Assembly (NCBI GenBank): GCA_016841965.1 | Contig: JAEANN010000030.1 | Coordinates: 1 to 64,000, forward strand | Direction: 5' to 3' | DNA: 64,000 nucleotides | From: Candidatus Roseilinea mizusawaensis | GTDB taxonomy: Bacteria > Chloroflexota > Anaerolineae > J036 > Brachytrichaceae | Shown here: positions 52,322 to 62,050 of the stretch, one piece after another | Numbering within the stretch: position 1 is the stretch's first letter | Layout: each line of letters starts with the position of its first letter | Program-made: the position numbers and the translations under genes | Notes under the pieces: model-generated | What the model saw: the letters and a program-made list of their open reading frames with translations, nothing else | What the model was told of the DNA's origin: nothing | Databases searched by the model: none

Positions 52322-53188
52322 TCACTCCTGGGACGTTTTCGGATCGAGCAAGGCGCGCAGGTTTTCGCCCAGCGCGTCGAAGCTCTTGACCATCACCAAC
52401 AGCGACAGCCCGGGCAGAGCCGCCAGCCACCAGTAGCCGGTTGACAGATGGCGCATAGACTCAGAGAGGATGATGCCAACCGCCGGTTGATGTGGCGATA
52501 GGCCGATGCCGATGAAAGTAATGCCTGCTTCGTGCAGAATGGCGTGCGGGAAAAGCAAGAGTAGCCCAACTACAAACTGCGGGATGAGATGCGGCAGCAG
52601 GTGATGACGAGCGATCCATATCCGTGAGCGTCCCAAGCGCTCTGAGAGCTGGACGTAGTTGGCAGTCTTGAGTTGTAGCACTTCGGCGCGAATCAGCCGG
52701 GCCAGCCCGGTCCAGTGAGTCAATGCCACCGAAGCGATCACGCCGGTTAGGCCGCCGCCAAACACAAAAGCGATCAGGATCAGCGCCACCAGGTGCGGCA
52801 AGCTTAGGAACATGTCAATCACCCAGGTGATGACTGTATCTACCCAGCCGCCGAGTGTGGCCGAGGCCAGACCGATCAACAAGCCGATGCAGGCGCTCAA
52901 CGCGCTGGCAATCACCCCCACCGCCAGGCTAATGGTCAAGCCGCGCAGGGTGCGTGTCAGCATGTCGCGGCCCAGCCAGTCGGTGCCAAAGGGGTGCTGC
53001 CAGGTAGGGGCTTGATTGCGGGCTTGCAGGTTGGTGTCTAGGCCGGCCGGGTCAAGCCTCTGTCCGAGGACAACGATCAGGGCCAGAAAACTGAGGCTTA
53101 GCCCGATAGCCCACAAGGTTTGCCGTCGCCGATTGCTGAAAGGAGTTGCCAGGCGATGGACAGGAGCCGGCAGGCTCATGTCGCTCAT
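52322..53188 (-). CDS. Peptide/nickel ABC importer permease (DppC/NikC-like)
   Basis: The 288-residue permease has the HPFGTDWLGRDMLTR motif of DppC-type subunits (about 66-80), six hydrophobic helices and the inner-membrane transport loop LSERLGRSRIWIARHHLLPHL (key residues EAA-type loop about 182-200). It forms the membrane channel with the next gene upstream, with which it overlaps by 4 bp. Confidence 0.92.
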   Translation of the reverse strand: MSDMSLPAPVHRLATPFSNRRRQTLWAIGLSLSFLALIVVLGQRLDPAGLDTNLQARNQAPTWQHPFGTDWLGRDMLTRTLRGLTISLAVGVIASALSACIGLLIGLASATLGGWVDTVITWVIDMFLSLPHLVALILIAFVFGGGLTGVIASVALTHWTGLARLIRAEVLQLKTANYVQLSERLGRSRIWIARHHLLPHLIPQFVVGLLLLFPHAILHEAGITFIGIGLSPHQPAVGIILSESMRHLSTGYWWLAALPGLSLLVMVKSFDALGENLRALLDPKTSQE

Positions 53189-54168
53189 GCGCCACCTCCC
53201 AGACGAATGCGCGGGTCGATCACGTGGTAGATCAGGTCTGCCAGGGCATTGCCGGTGAAGACGAATATCGCGCTGAACAACACGATGCCCATCAGCAGCG
53301 GCACATCGCCGCGCAGGCCGGCCTGCACGGTGGCCTGCCCCAGGCCAGGGTAGGTGAACACCTGTTCGGCCAGCACCGATCCGCCAAACAACTCGCTGAG
53401 CGACGCAAACTGCAGCGTGATAGCCGGCAGCGCAATGTTGCGCAGGCCGTGTTGCCAGATCAGTCCCCAGCGCTTCTCGCCCTGCGCGGTGGCGAAAAGG
53501 GCGTAATCGCTGTGCAATGCGGCGATGAGCTTTTGGCGCGTGTGCAAGGCGATGTTGGCAACGCCGATGATGCTGAGGGTTGCAGCCGGCAGCATCAGAT
53601 GATGGATGCGCTGGAGCAGGGTGGCTTCTTCGGGCAGCACACCCGGCGGCGCAGCGCAGCAGATCGGCGTCCAGCGCAATGTCACTGAGAAGACGATCAA
53701 CAGCAACAACGCTAACCAGAAAGTCGGCGTGGCAGCCAGTGTGTAGGCGAACCAGCGCACCACGCGATCGAGAGGCGACCCTTCATTGCCGCCCGCCAGC
53801 ACGCCAAGCGTGAAGCCCAGCACGCCCGATAACACCCAGGCAGCGCTCATCAGCGCCAACGAGGCTGTAAATCGCTGCCCTATGACGGTTATCACCGGTT
53901 GACGGTAGATGCTTGACGTGCCCAGGTCGCCCTGCAACGCTTGCCCCATCCAGCGCAAGTAGCGCTGGACGGGTGGGTCGTTCAGCCCCCAACGTTCGGC
54001 GATCTGCGCGCGCTGTTCTGGGCTGACGCGCAGCATATCCGCGCCGATATACGCATTGACAGGGTCGATCGGCGACAGGCTGACCAGAGCAAAGGCAGCC
54101 ATTGACAATGCAATGAGCAACACGGCCAGCCGCGCCAGCTTTTTGACCACGAACAAGAGGAGTTTCAT
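53185..54168 (-). CDS. Peptide/nickel ABC importer permease (DppB/NikB-like)
   Basis: The 327-residue permease has the DppB N-terminus (ALVSLSPIDPVNAYIG), GQALQGDLGTSSIYRQPV (about 77-94), six hydrophobic helices and the cytoplasmic coupling loop YALFATAQGEKRWGLIWQHGL near 225. ATG 54168 lies 13 bp after the substrate-binding protein's stop; the upstream frame to 54264 would overlap that gene. Confidence 0.92.
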   Translation of the reverse strand: MKLLLFVVKKLARLAVLLIALSMAAFALVSLSPIDPVNAYIGADMLRVSPEQRAQIAERWGLNDPPVQRYLRWMGQALQGDLGTSSIYRQPVITVIGQRFTASLALMSAAWVLSGVLGFTLGVLAGGNEGSPLDRVVRWFAYTLAATPTFWLALLLLIVFSVTLRWTPICCAAPPGVLPEEATLLQRIHHLMLPAATLSIIGVANIALHTRQKLIAALHSDYALFATAQGEKRWGLIWQHGLRNIALPAITLQFASLSELFGGSVLAEQVFTYPGLGQATVQAGLRGDVPLLMGIVLFSAIFVFTGNALADLIYHVIDPRIRLGGGA

Positions 54169-54181
54169 ACAGGTGGTCGGT

Positions 54182-55816
54182 CTATTGGCATATCCACTGC
54201 CACTCAACGATGTTGGCGGTGATCGGCCAACCATGGCCATGAGGCTGGATGCGCTGCCGGCCAACGTCCAGACAATCGCTCACAAAGTAGATGTGCTTGA
54301 GGTTGACCAGCCAGGCCCATGCGGCGTCGCCCTGCGCAGAGAAGCCGGTTGTGCCGTCCCACTGCGCTTTCTTCCAGTAGGGCAGGGCCGTCTGTTCTGA
54401 AATGGATGACATCGCCCGATCAAGATAGCCGTCCACGGCAGGGTTGCTGTAATAGCCGGTGTTGTACCAGCCCTGCCCGCCCATCGAACTATGGTAAAGG
54501 TTGTACATCTCAGTCTGGTCGTGGCTGCCCCAGCCAAACAGCACCGCGTTGCTGTGCATCAGCGTCTCGATCTCATCCCAACTTGCTCCCTTGGGATTGA
54601 TGGTGATGCCCAGCGGCCTAACCATATCCACGACTGCCAGGGCCAGGGACTGGCGGGTGCTGTCGCTGGCCGGATAGACCAGGGTGAACTCGGCTTTCAG
54701 GCCATCCTTTTCCAGCACGCCATCGTTGTTGCTGTCGGTCCAGCCTCCCTCCGCCAGGATCTGTTTGGCCTTGTCGAGGTCGTTATCCTGAAACTGGGTG
54801 GCCGGCTCCCACCATGGCAATCCATCCACCGGGCCATAGGCAGGCGAGCCGAATCCTTCTAGCACGCCGTCTACCAGCGCCTGGCGGTTGATGGCGTAGT
54901 TGATGGCCTGGCGGATGGCTTTGTCTGCGGTGACGTTGTTGCCGATGGGATAGCCGTTGGCGGTCTTCTGGCCCGTGTCTTGGGTCATTGGGAACATGAT
55001 GCCTCGGTTGTCCACGCTGTCTACAGCGATCACTTTCATGCCGGGGATGGGTTGTTTGCCCAGGGCGGGTGGCACGGCGACTACCTGCACTTGGCCGGCT
55101 TTGGCCGCTGCAAAGGCCGCGTCTTCACTCAGAAATAAGAAAATGATGCGCTGAAAGGCCGGCTTTGGGCCGTAATAATAGGGATTGGCCTCAACGATCA
55201 ACTGCTGGCCTTCATCCCACTGCACGAACCGATACGGCCCTGATCCGATGGGGCGCCGGGCGTACTCGGCGCTGTAGGCGTGTTCGGGCACGATGCCAAG
55301 GGTGATCAGTCGGTTGATGAAGGTGCTCTGCGGCTGCTTGAGGCGAAGCTCCACGGTAGTGTCATCCAGGGCGGTGGCTGCATCGAGCTGGGTCAAATCC
55401 ACCACGCTGCCGCTCTTGGCGGCGGTGTTGAAAGTGAAGGCCACGTCTCTGGCAGTCAGCGGCTGGCCGTCGGAGAATTTGACATCGGCGCGGATTTTGA
55501 CCGTCCACACCAGGCCGTCGGGGCTTACGGTGTAGCTCTCGGCGAGGTCGTTGACGATGTTGAGATCGTTATCGCGTTGGAGGAGAGTGCTCTGGAAGAG
55601 CGGCGACCCATAGCGCCCCCAGCCGGTGGTGGGGTCGTAGCCATCGGCGCTTTCGCCGGCGATGGCGAGGATCAGTTCACGGCCGGCGGCGGGGGCGCTG
55701 TTCTTTTCGGGCGCTGTTGTGGGTGTGGGGGCAGGCTGCGATCCAGCCGGGGCGCATCCCGCCACAAGCGCCGTGAATGCTGCGGCACACAGTGCGAGAC
55801 GAACAAACGTTTTCAT
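54182..55816 (-). CDS. Peptide/nickel-type ABC substrate-binding lipoprotein
   Basis: The 544-residue family-5 extracellular solute-binding protein has a lipoprotein signal (lipobox VAGC, Cys21), a Pro/Thr linker and the family pattern (LAESYTVSPDGLVWTVKIR; VKFSDGQPLTARDVAFTF; IGSGPYRFVQWD; KAIRQAINYAINRQALVDG). It captures peptides, nickel chelates or similar ligands for the following permeases. The gene order SBP-permease-permease-ATPase-ATPase is the classical Dpp/Nik operon. A CAGGAG site precedes the ATG. Confidence 0.93.
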   Translation of the reverse strand: MKTFVRLALCAAAFTALVAGCAPAGSQPAPTPTTAPEKNSAPAAGRELILAIAGESADGYDPTTGWGRYGSPLFQSTLLQRDNDLNIVNDLAESYTVSPDGLVWTVKIRADVKFSDGQPLTARDVAFTFNTAAKSGSVVDLTQLDAATALDDTTVELRLKQPQSTFINRLITLGIVPEHAYSAEYARRPIGSGPYRFVQWDEGQQLIVEANPYYYGPKPAFQRIIFLFLSEDAAFAAAKAGQVQVVAVPPALGKQPIPGMKVIAVDSVDNRGIMFPMTQDTGQKTANGYPIGNNVTADKAIRQAINYAINRQALVDGVLEGFGSPAYGPVDGLPWWEPATQFQDNDLDKAKQILAEGGWTDSNNDGVLEKDGLKAEFTLVYPASDSTRQSLALAVVDMVRPLGITINPKGASWDEIETLMHSNAVLFGWGSHDQTEMYNLYHSSMGGQGWYNTGYYSNPAVDGYLDRAMSSISEQTALPYWKKAQWDGTTGFSAQGDAAWAWLVNLKHIYFVSDCLDVGRQRIQPHGHGWPITANIVEWQWICQ

Positions 55817-55871
55817 GATAGGCTCCTGAGGTGTGTCAAACTTGGGCCGCTATTGGCCCGGCAACCCCCGG

Positions 55872-55899
55872 ATTCTAATGCAAAAATATGTAGATACAA
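55872..55899 (-). promoter_or_regulatory. Promoter of the ABC importer operon
   Basis: Minus-strand TTGTAT (55894-55899), 16 bp, TAGAAT (55872-55877). It lies in a short AT-rich island (55872-55914) that is unlike the surrounding sequence and could hold a metal- or nutrient-responsive operator, though no perfect dyad was found. Confidence 0.5.
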
Positions 55900-55958
55900 G
55901 TTTTTTCAAAATTAGGCCGGCTGAGCGCGCCTGCGATTTAAGGTTGCGCGCGCCGGCG

Positions 55959-56042
55959 ACACGCGCCGACAGTGCACCTCGGCGCGTGTTTCAAAAAGCA
56001 AATGCGGGGTCTGATTTGCGCGCCGCACGCCGCGCGGCGCGC
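55959..56042. other. Pair of GC-rich inverted repeats
   Basis: ACACGCGCCGA (55959-55969) with TCGGCGCGTGT (55979-55989) makes an 11-bp stem with a 9-base loop. GCGCGCCGC (56018-56026) with GCGGCGCGC (56034-56042) makes a 9-bp stem followed by GATTTTC on the plus strand. They lie between the pyrophosphatase gene end and the importer promoter and may terminate transcription or be remnants of a mobile repeat. Confidence 0.4.
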
Positions 56043-56105
56043 GATTTTCTTCGCAGGGGTGGGCCGTGTGCCCGGCCACGAGGAAAATGCGCGCCGGCGG
56101 AGCCT

Positions 56106-56228
56106 ATGGTGTTTCTCGATGACGCCATCGAGAACGTGGCCGGCGCGCAGCAGTGGGCACGCGCGCTACATTTCACGTCGCCCAGGCAGGCCATGGCGGA
56201 TTTATCTCGCCTGCTCATCGGCGACTGA
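56106..56228 (+). pseudogene. C-terminal remnant of a HAD-superfamily hydrolase
   Basis: The last 40 codons of an otherwise senseless frame read MVFLDDAIENVAGAQQ and then ALHFTSPRQAMADL, which closely follows the C-terminal motif of HAD phosphatases (FxDDxxxNVxGAxxxG, then a strand and helix). The Gly after GAQQ is missing and there is no recognisable N-terminal part, so this is a decayed fragment. The 435-bp gap 55817-56251 holds this remnant, two hairpins and the importer promoter. Confidence 0.5.
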
Positions 56229-56251
56229 CTATCCTTCAGCGCCGGGCAGGG

Positions 56252-58510
<2,259 letters not shown>

Positions 58511-58689
58511 GTGTTGTTCTTCTCCGTATGCAGATCTGTGTGTTTGGTGTGCCGCCACTCCAAGTCTTGCGTCCGATGCATCGGTCTCCAGTCCTGTGCT
58601 CGTGCGACTTTGTCCGCGTCGTCTGGGAACCTGGCGGGAGGGGGATTGTAGCGACGAAGATAAGGCTTCGATGAGAGAGGATGGCCGGC

Positions 58690-60546
58690 TCAAGGCGCAA
58701 TCGCTAGCCTGAGTGTGACCTGCGGTGACAACGGCTCGCTGTTCAGACCGGGCTGCGCGGTTACTGTGTACTGTCCCGGCTGCAGGTCAGGGTCGAGTGG
58801 AATGCGATACAGCGCGGTAAGCGGAAAGTCGCCCCAGCGCGCCGGCATGCCGTTGATCGGCGCGAGTAATTGCTCGTGGCGCACGCGCGCTGCGCCGGCC
58901 TCGTCGCGCAGGCTCAACGACACGCGCACGTCGAAGGGTAGGATGTTCTGCGGTGGCGGGGGCGTGAGTAGCCAGTGGCAGATCAGCTCCAGGTCGGCGT
59001 CGCCGCTGTGGGCTGCGCGCCATGTCTCGCACCCCAGCGCGCTGATGCCACGCTCAACACCATTCGTCTCGATCCGGTTGTGCTGCTTAAGACGCGCCGG
59101 CGCGAGGGTTTCGGGCAGCAGGCGATAAGCATCGAAGCTGTAGTGCAGCAGTCGCAGCCCGTGGAACTCGCGCGAGTCGAAGTCAGCCCCCCCGGCCTGA
59201 TGAATCAACAGCGTTTGAACCATGCCGGCAGGGTCGATGATGAGGTCTTGCCACAGCAACAACCAGGCGCCGCGTTTGCCGGCCAGCGCGCGGTTGAGCG
59301 CCGGCGCAACGTTGTCGTAGTGCAGTGTGTTGCGAATGTTGAGCACAGGGTCATCTGGCAGCGCGCTCCAGCCTGTGTCGCCATAGTAGTAGGCGAACAC
59401 CGGCGCAAAGTGACCCGACACCAGCAGGATTGTTTCATCCGAATGGGCATGTGCGCGCAAGAATCCAGCAACGCCGCGAAAGTCCTCATTCATGTTGGCC
59501 GGCGTAGCGTGCGCTGTCACCAGCCCGGCGCCGGCCAGCAGCATGGCTAGCGCGCCGGCCACGCGGCGCGACCGCAACGGCAAGCCGGCAAAGGCCAGGC
59601 CGGCGACGATCAACGGGGCCGCCACCTGTGGATAGCGTGGGGCAAACTTCCCGGTGACCGACGATAAGCCGGTGATGCCGGCGATGGCAATCATGCCGAT
59701 CACCATCACCGTCCGTGTGCGCCACGGATTGAGCGCTACTGCAATGGCGACAACCAGCATGGCCGCTGTTGCCGGCAGATCGACCTGATCATCGGGGGGA
59801 AGCTGCGGCGCGAAAATGGACAGCACGCTCTTTTGCAGCATGACCCAGTAGTTGAGACGGTCGGTATATGTTGTGCCGTACTGGCTGCCGAAGCCGATGA
59901 GCCACATGCCCCATACAGCGATAAGCGCGCTTGCCACGCCGGCGGCGATCAGCGGCTGCACAGCGCGGCGGGGGGACCGCCACCACCACAGCGCTACGAC
60001 GAGCGTCTGGCCGGCGGCGATGAACGCGCACAGGATATGCGCGCTGAACGCGGCAACCGTAGCGGCGGCCCAGGCCCACCACCAACGGCGGCGCGGTTGT
60101 TGCATCGCTCTGAATAGCAGCACAATGGACAACATGCTGAGACAAATGGCCAGGCTGTACATGCGTGTCTCGCGCGATAGCGCGACGCTGGCCGGCCACA
60201 AGGCGAGCGTCGTGGCGACGATGAAGCTCGCGCCGGCTTCGCGCGTCAGGCGCGCGGCAAGCGCCACGGTGACTACGCCGGCAAACACCGAGAGCAACCG
60301 CACGGAGAATTCGCTGCTCCCTGCGCCGGCCATCCACCCGTTTAGCGCCAGATAGTGCAGCGGCGTGTTCAATTCGAGCCGGGCTGATTGTGTGAGGATG
60401 ATAATAGGATCGTTTTGGGCGAACATGACCGTGTAGCCCTCGTCGTACCACAAACTCGGGTCGCCCAGACCGATCACGCGAACGAGGAAAGCCAGCCAGA
60501 TGGGAAGAAGCAGCGTGAGCCAGCGTGGCAGCGCGCGCGATCGCAT
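58690..60546 (-). CDS. Membrane glycosyltransferase, PMT/GT39-like, with C-terminal beta domain
   Basis: The 618-residue protein is a paralogue of the one at 26930-28960: IGLGDPSLWYDEGYTVMF with the Asp-Glu catalytic-type pair (about 26-43), NTPLHYLALNGWM, ten or more membrane helices, then an outer domain, ending in a beta-rich domain (LLAPINGMPARWGDFPLTAL). It probably moves sugars from a polyprenyl carrier to surface acceptors. A TAGAAT box ends six bases before the ATG, so the mRNA may be leaderless; the palindrome ACGACCGGTCGT (60558-60569) lies immediately upstream. Confidence 0.82.
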   Translation of the reverse strand: MRSRALPRWLTLLLPIWLAFLVRVIGLGDPSLWYDEGYTVMFAQNDPIIILTQSARLELNTPLHYLALNGWMAGAGSSEFSVRLLSVFAGVVTVALAARLTREAGASFIVATTLALWPASVALSRETRMYSLAICLSMLSIVLLFRAMQQPRRRWWWAWAAATVAAFSAHILCAFIAAGQTLVVALWWWRSPRRAVQPLIAAGVASALIAVWGMWLIGFGSQYGTTYTDRLNYWVMLQKSVLSIFAPQLPPDDQVDLPATAAMLVVAIAVALNPWRTRTVMVIGMIAIAGITGLSSVTGKFAPRYPQVAAPLIVAGLAFAGLPLRSRRVAGALAMLLAGAGLVTAHATPANMNEDFRGVAGFLRAHAHSDETILLVSGHFAPVFAYYYGDTGWSALPDDPVLNIRNTLHYDNVAPALNRALAGKRGAWLLLWQDLIIDPAGMVQTLLIHQAGGADFDSREFHGLRLLHYSFDAYRLLPETLAPARLKQHNRIETNGVERGISALGCETWRAAHSGDADLELICHWLLTPPPPQNILPFDVRVSLSLRDEAGAARVRHEQLLAPINGMPARWGDFPLTALYRIPLDPDLQPGQYTVTAQPGLNSEPLSPQVTLRLAIAP

Positions 60547-60552
60547 GGCGCT

Positions 60553-60569
60553 ATTCTACGACCGGTCGT
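60553..60569. promoter_or_regulatory. -10 box and palindromic operator candidate before the GT39 gene
   Basis: Minus-strand TAGAAT (60553-60558) ends six bases before the ATG at 60546, and touches the perfect 12-bp palindrome ACGACCGGTCGT (60558-60569). The arrangement suits repression by a dimeric regulator. No -35 box is obvious. Confidence 0.4.
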
Positions 60570-60592
60570 TGAGTGCGGATGTGTCCGCGATG

Positions 60593-61906
60593 TCAGCGAC
60601 CCTGTTGCCGGCGCGGACGGTAGCGTGGGCTTGGCGGGCGCGCCTCGTCAGGGGGATTGTTTGCGCGTTGCGCTGGCGTTCCCTGACCTTGTCCGGCGAA
60701 CGGCGTTTGTGCACGCGGAGCTTGCCGGCGTGGCGCCTGTGGGCGCAGGGGCCGGGCGAATTCCGTGTCACGGGCCGGCGCCGGCGCGTTGTAGTCAAAT
60801 CCATCGAGGATGCGCCGCTCGATGCGGGTTTTCAATTTGGCTTCCACGGCGCGCACCATCTCATCGTCTTCGCGGGTGATCAATGTGAAAGCGTCGCCCG
60901 TTTTGGCAGCCCGCCCGGTGCGACCAATTCGATGCGTGTAGGCATCCACGGTATCGGGGATATCGTAGTTGATGACGTGCGAGATTTGCTCGACGTCGAT
61001 GCCGCGCGCTGCGATATCGGTCGCAACCATGATCTGGTAAGACCCGTTGCGGAAGCCCTCCATAGCGGCCCGGCGCCGGTTTTGAGATAAGTTGCCTTGC
61101 AGGGATGTGGTCTCGTAGCCGGCTTTGGACAGTTGTTGCGCCACACGCCTGGCCCGATGCTTGGTGCGTGTGAACACCAACACCGACTCCATGTGGATAG
61201 ACTTGAGCAATTCCAGCAGCAGGGCGGTCTTCAAATGTTGTGGAACCGGGTATAGCGCGTGAGACACAGTCTGCACCGGCGCCATGTGGCCGATCTGCAC
61301 GGTCACAGGATCGCGCAACACCTCGCGGGTGAGCTGACGCACGTCGTCCGGCATGGTGGCCGAGAACAAGAGCGTCTGCCGCTTTGTAGGCAGTTGTTTC
61401 ACAATCCGGCGAATGTCGGGCAGAAAGCCCATGTCGAACATGCGGTCGGCTTCGTCGAGCACGGCTACTTCGACTCGCGACAGATCGATGGTGCCCTGGC
61501 CCAGGTGATCGAGCAGCCGGCCCGGACAGGCGACAACGATCTCAGCGCCGGCGCGCAGCTTCTGGATCTGCGGATTGATGTTGACGCCGCCGTAGATCGT
61601 CACGCTGCGCAGACCGGTTTGCCGGCCCATATCGCTGATGGCGTCGTTGATTTGTTCGGCCAGTTCGCGTGTGGGCGCCAAGATGAGCGCCCGAACGTGG
61701 CCGCGCGGGCCATCCATCAAACGATGCAGAATGGGCAACCCAAAGGCGGCCGTCTTGCCGGTGCCGGTCTGGGCCAGGCCCATCACATCCCGCCCTTGCA
61801 TGACAACAGGAATGGCTTGTTTCTGGATGGGTGTCGGGCTGACATACCCGACTTGTCTGATGCCGGCAGCAACGCGCGGGTGAAGGTTGAACGAGTCGAA
61901 GTTCAC
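60593..61906 (-). CDS. DEAD-box RNA helicase, RhlE-like
   Basis: The 437-residue helicase shows the Q motif and PTPIQKQAIP, Walker A AQTGTGKT, APTRELAEQ, VLDEADRMFDMGF (DEAD), SATMP, and the C-terminal helicase motifs ATDIAARGIDV and HRIGRTGRA. A basic, Pro/Gln-rich tail of about 75 residues probably binds RNA. It unwinds RNA duplexes in ribosome assembly or decay. GTG 61906 (VNFDSFNLHPRV) matches the usual RhlE start and follows an AGGA site; the frame also has TTG 61939. Confidence 0.93.
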   Translation of the reverse strand: MNFDSFNLHPRVAAGIRQVGYVSPTPIQKQAIPVVMQGRDVMGLAQTGTGKTAAFGLPILHRLMDGPRGHVRALILAPTRELAEQINDAISDMGRQTGLRSVTIYGGVNINPQIQKLRAGAEIVVACPGRLLDHLGQGTIDLSRVEVAVLDEADRMFDMGFLPDIRRIVKQLPTKRQTLLFSATMPDDVRQLTREVLRDPVTVQIGHMAPVQTVSHALYPVPQHLKTALLLELLKSIHMESVLVFTRTKHRARRVAQQLSKAGYETTSLQGNLSQNRRRAAMEGFRNGSYQIMVATDIAARGIDVEQISHVINYDIPDTVDAYTHRIGRTGRAAKTGDAFTLITREDDEMVRAVEAKLKTRIERRILDGFDYNAPAPARDTEFARPLRPQAPRRQAPRAQTPFAGQGQGTPAQRANNPPDEARPPSPRYRPRRQQGR

Positions 61907-62028
61907 AGAGAGGTTTTCCTTGGCTAGAACCGGAGCCAAGTCGCACTCTCAGCCCTGAAAGATCAGCCCAACAATAGATTGAACAGGGATGAATCATATC
62001 ACGGCGAGAAAGGCGAGGTTGCATTCAC

Positions 62029-62045
62029 AGCTCAAGGTTTGAGCT
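62029..62045 (-). terminator. Small hairpin after the GHL10-like gene
   Basis: AGCTCAA and TTGAGCT form a 7-bp stem with a 3-base loop six bases after the stop codon at 62051. No T tract follows on the minus strand, so it is a weak terminator at most. Confidence 0.3.
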
Positions 62046-62050
62046 TGGCG

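Noticed and set aside
55833-56105. Upstream part of the frame that ends in the HAD tail
   Set aside because: It shows no HAD motif I (DxDx) and is Arg/Ala-rich low-complexity translation, so only 56106-56228 is annotated.
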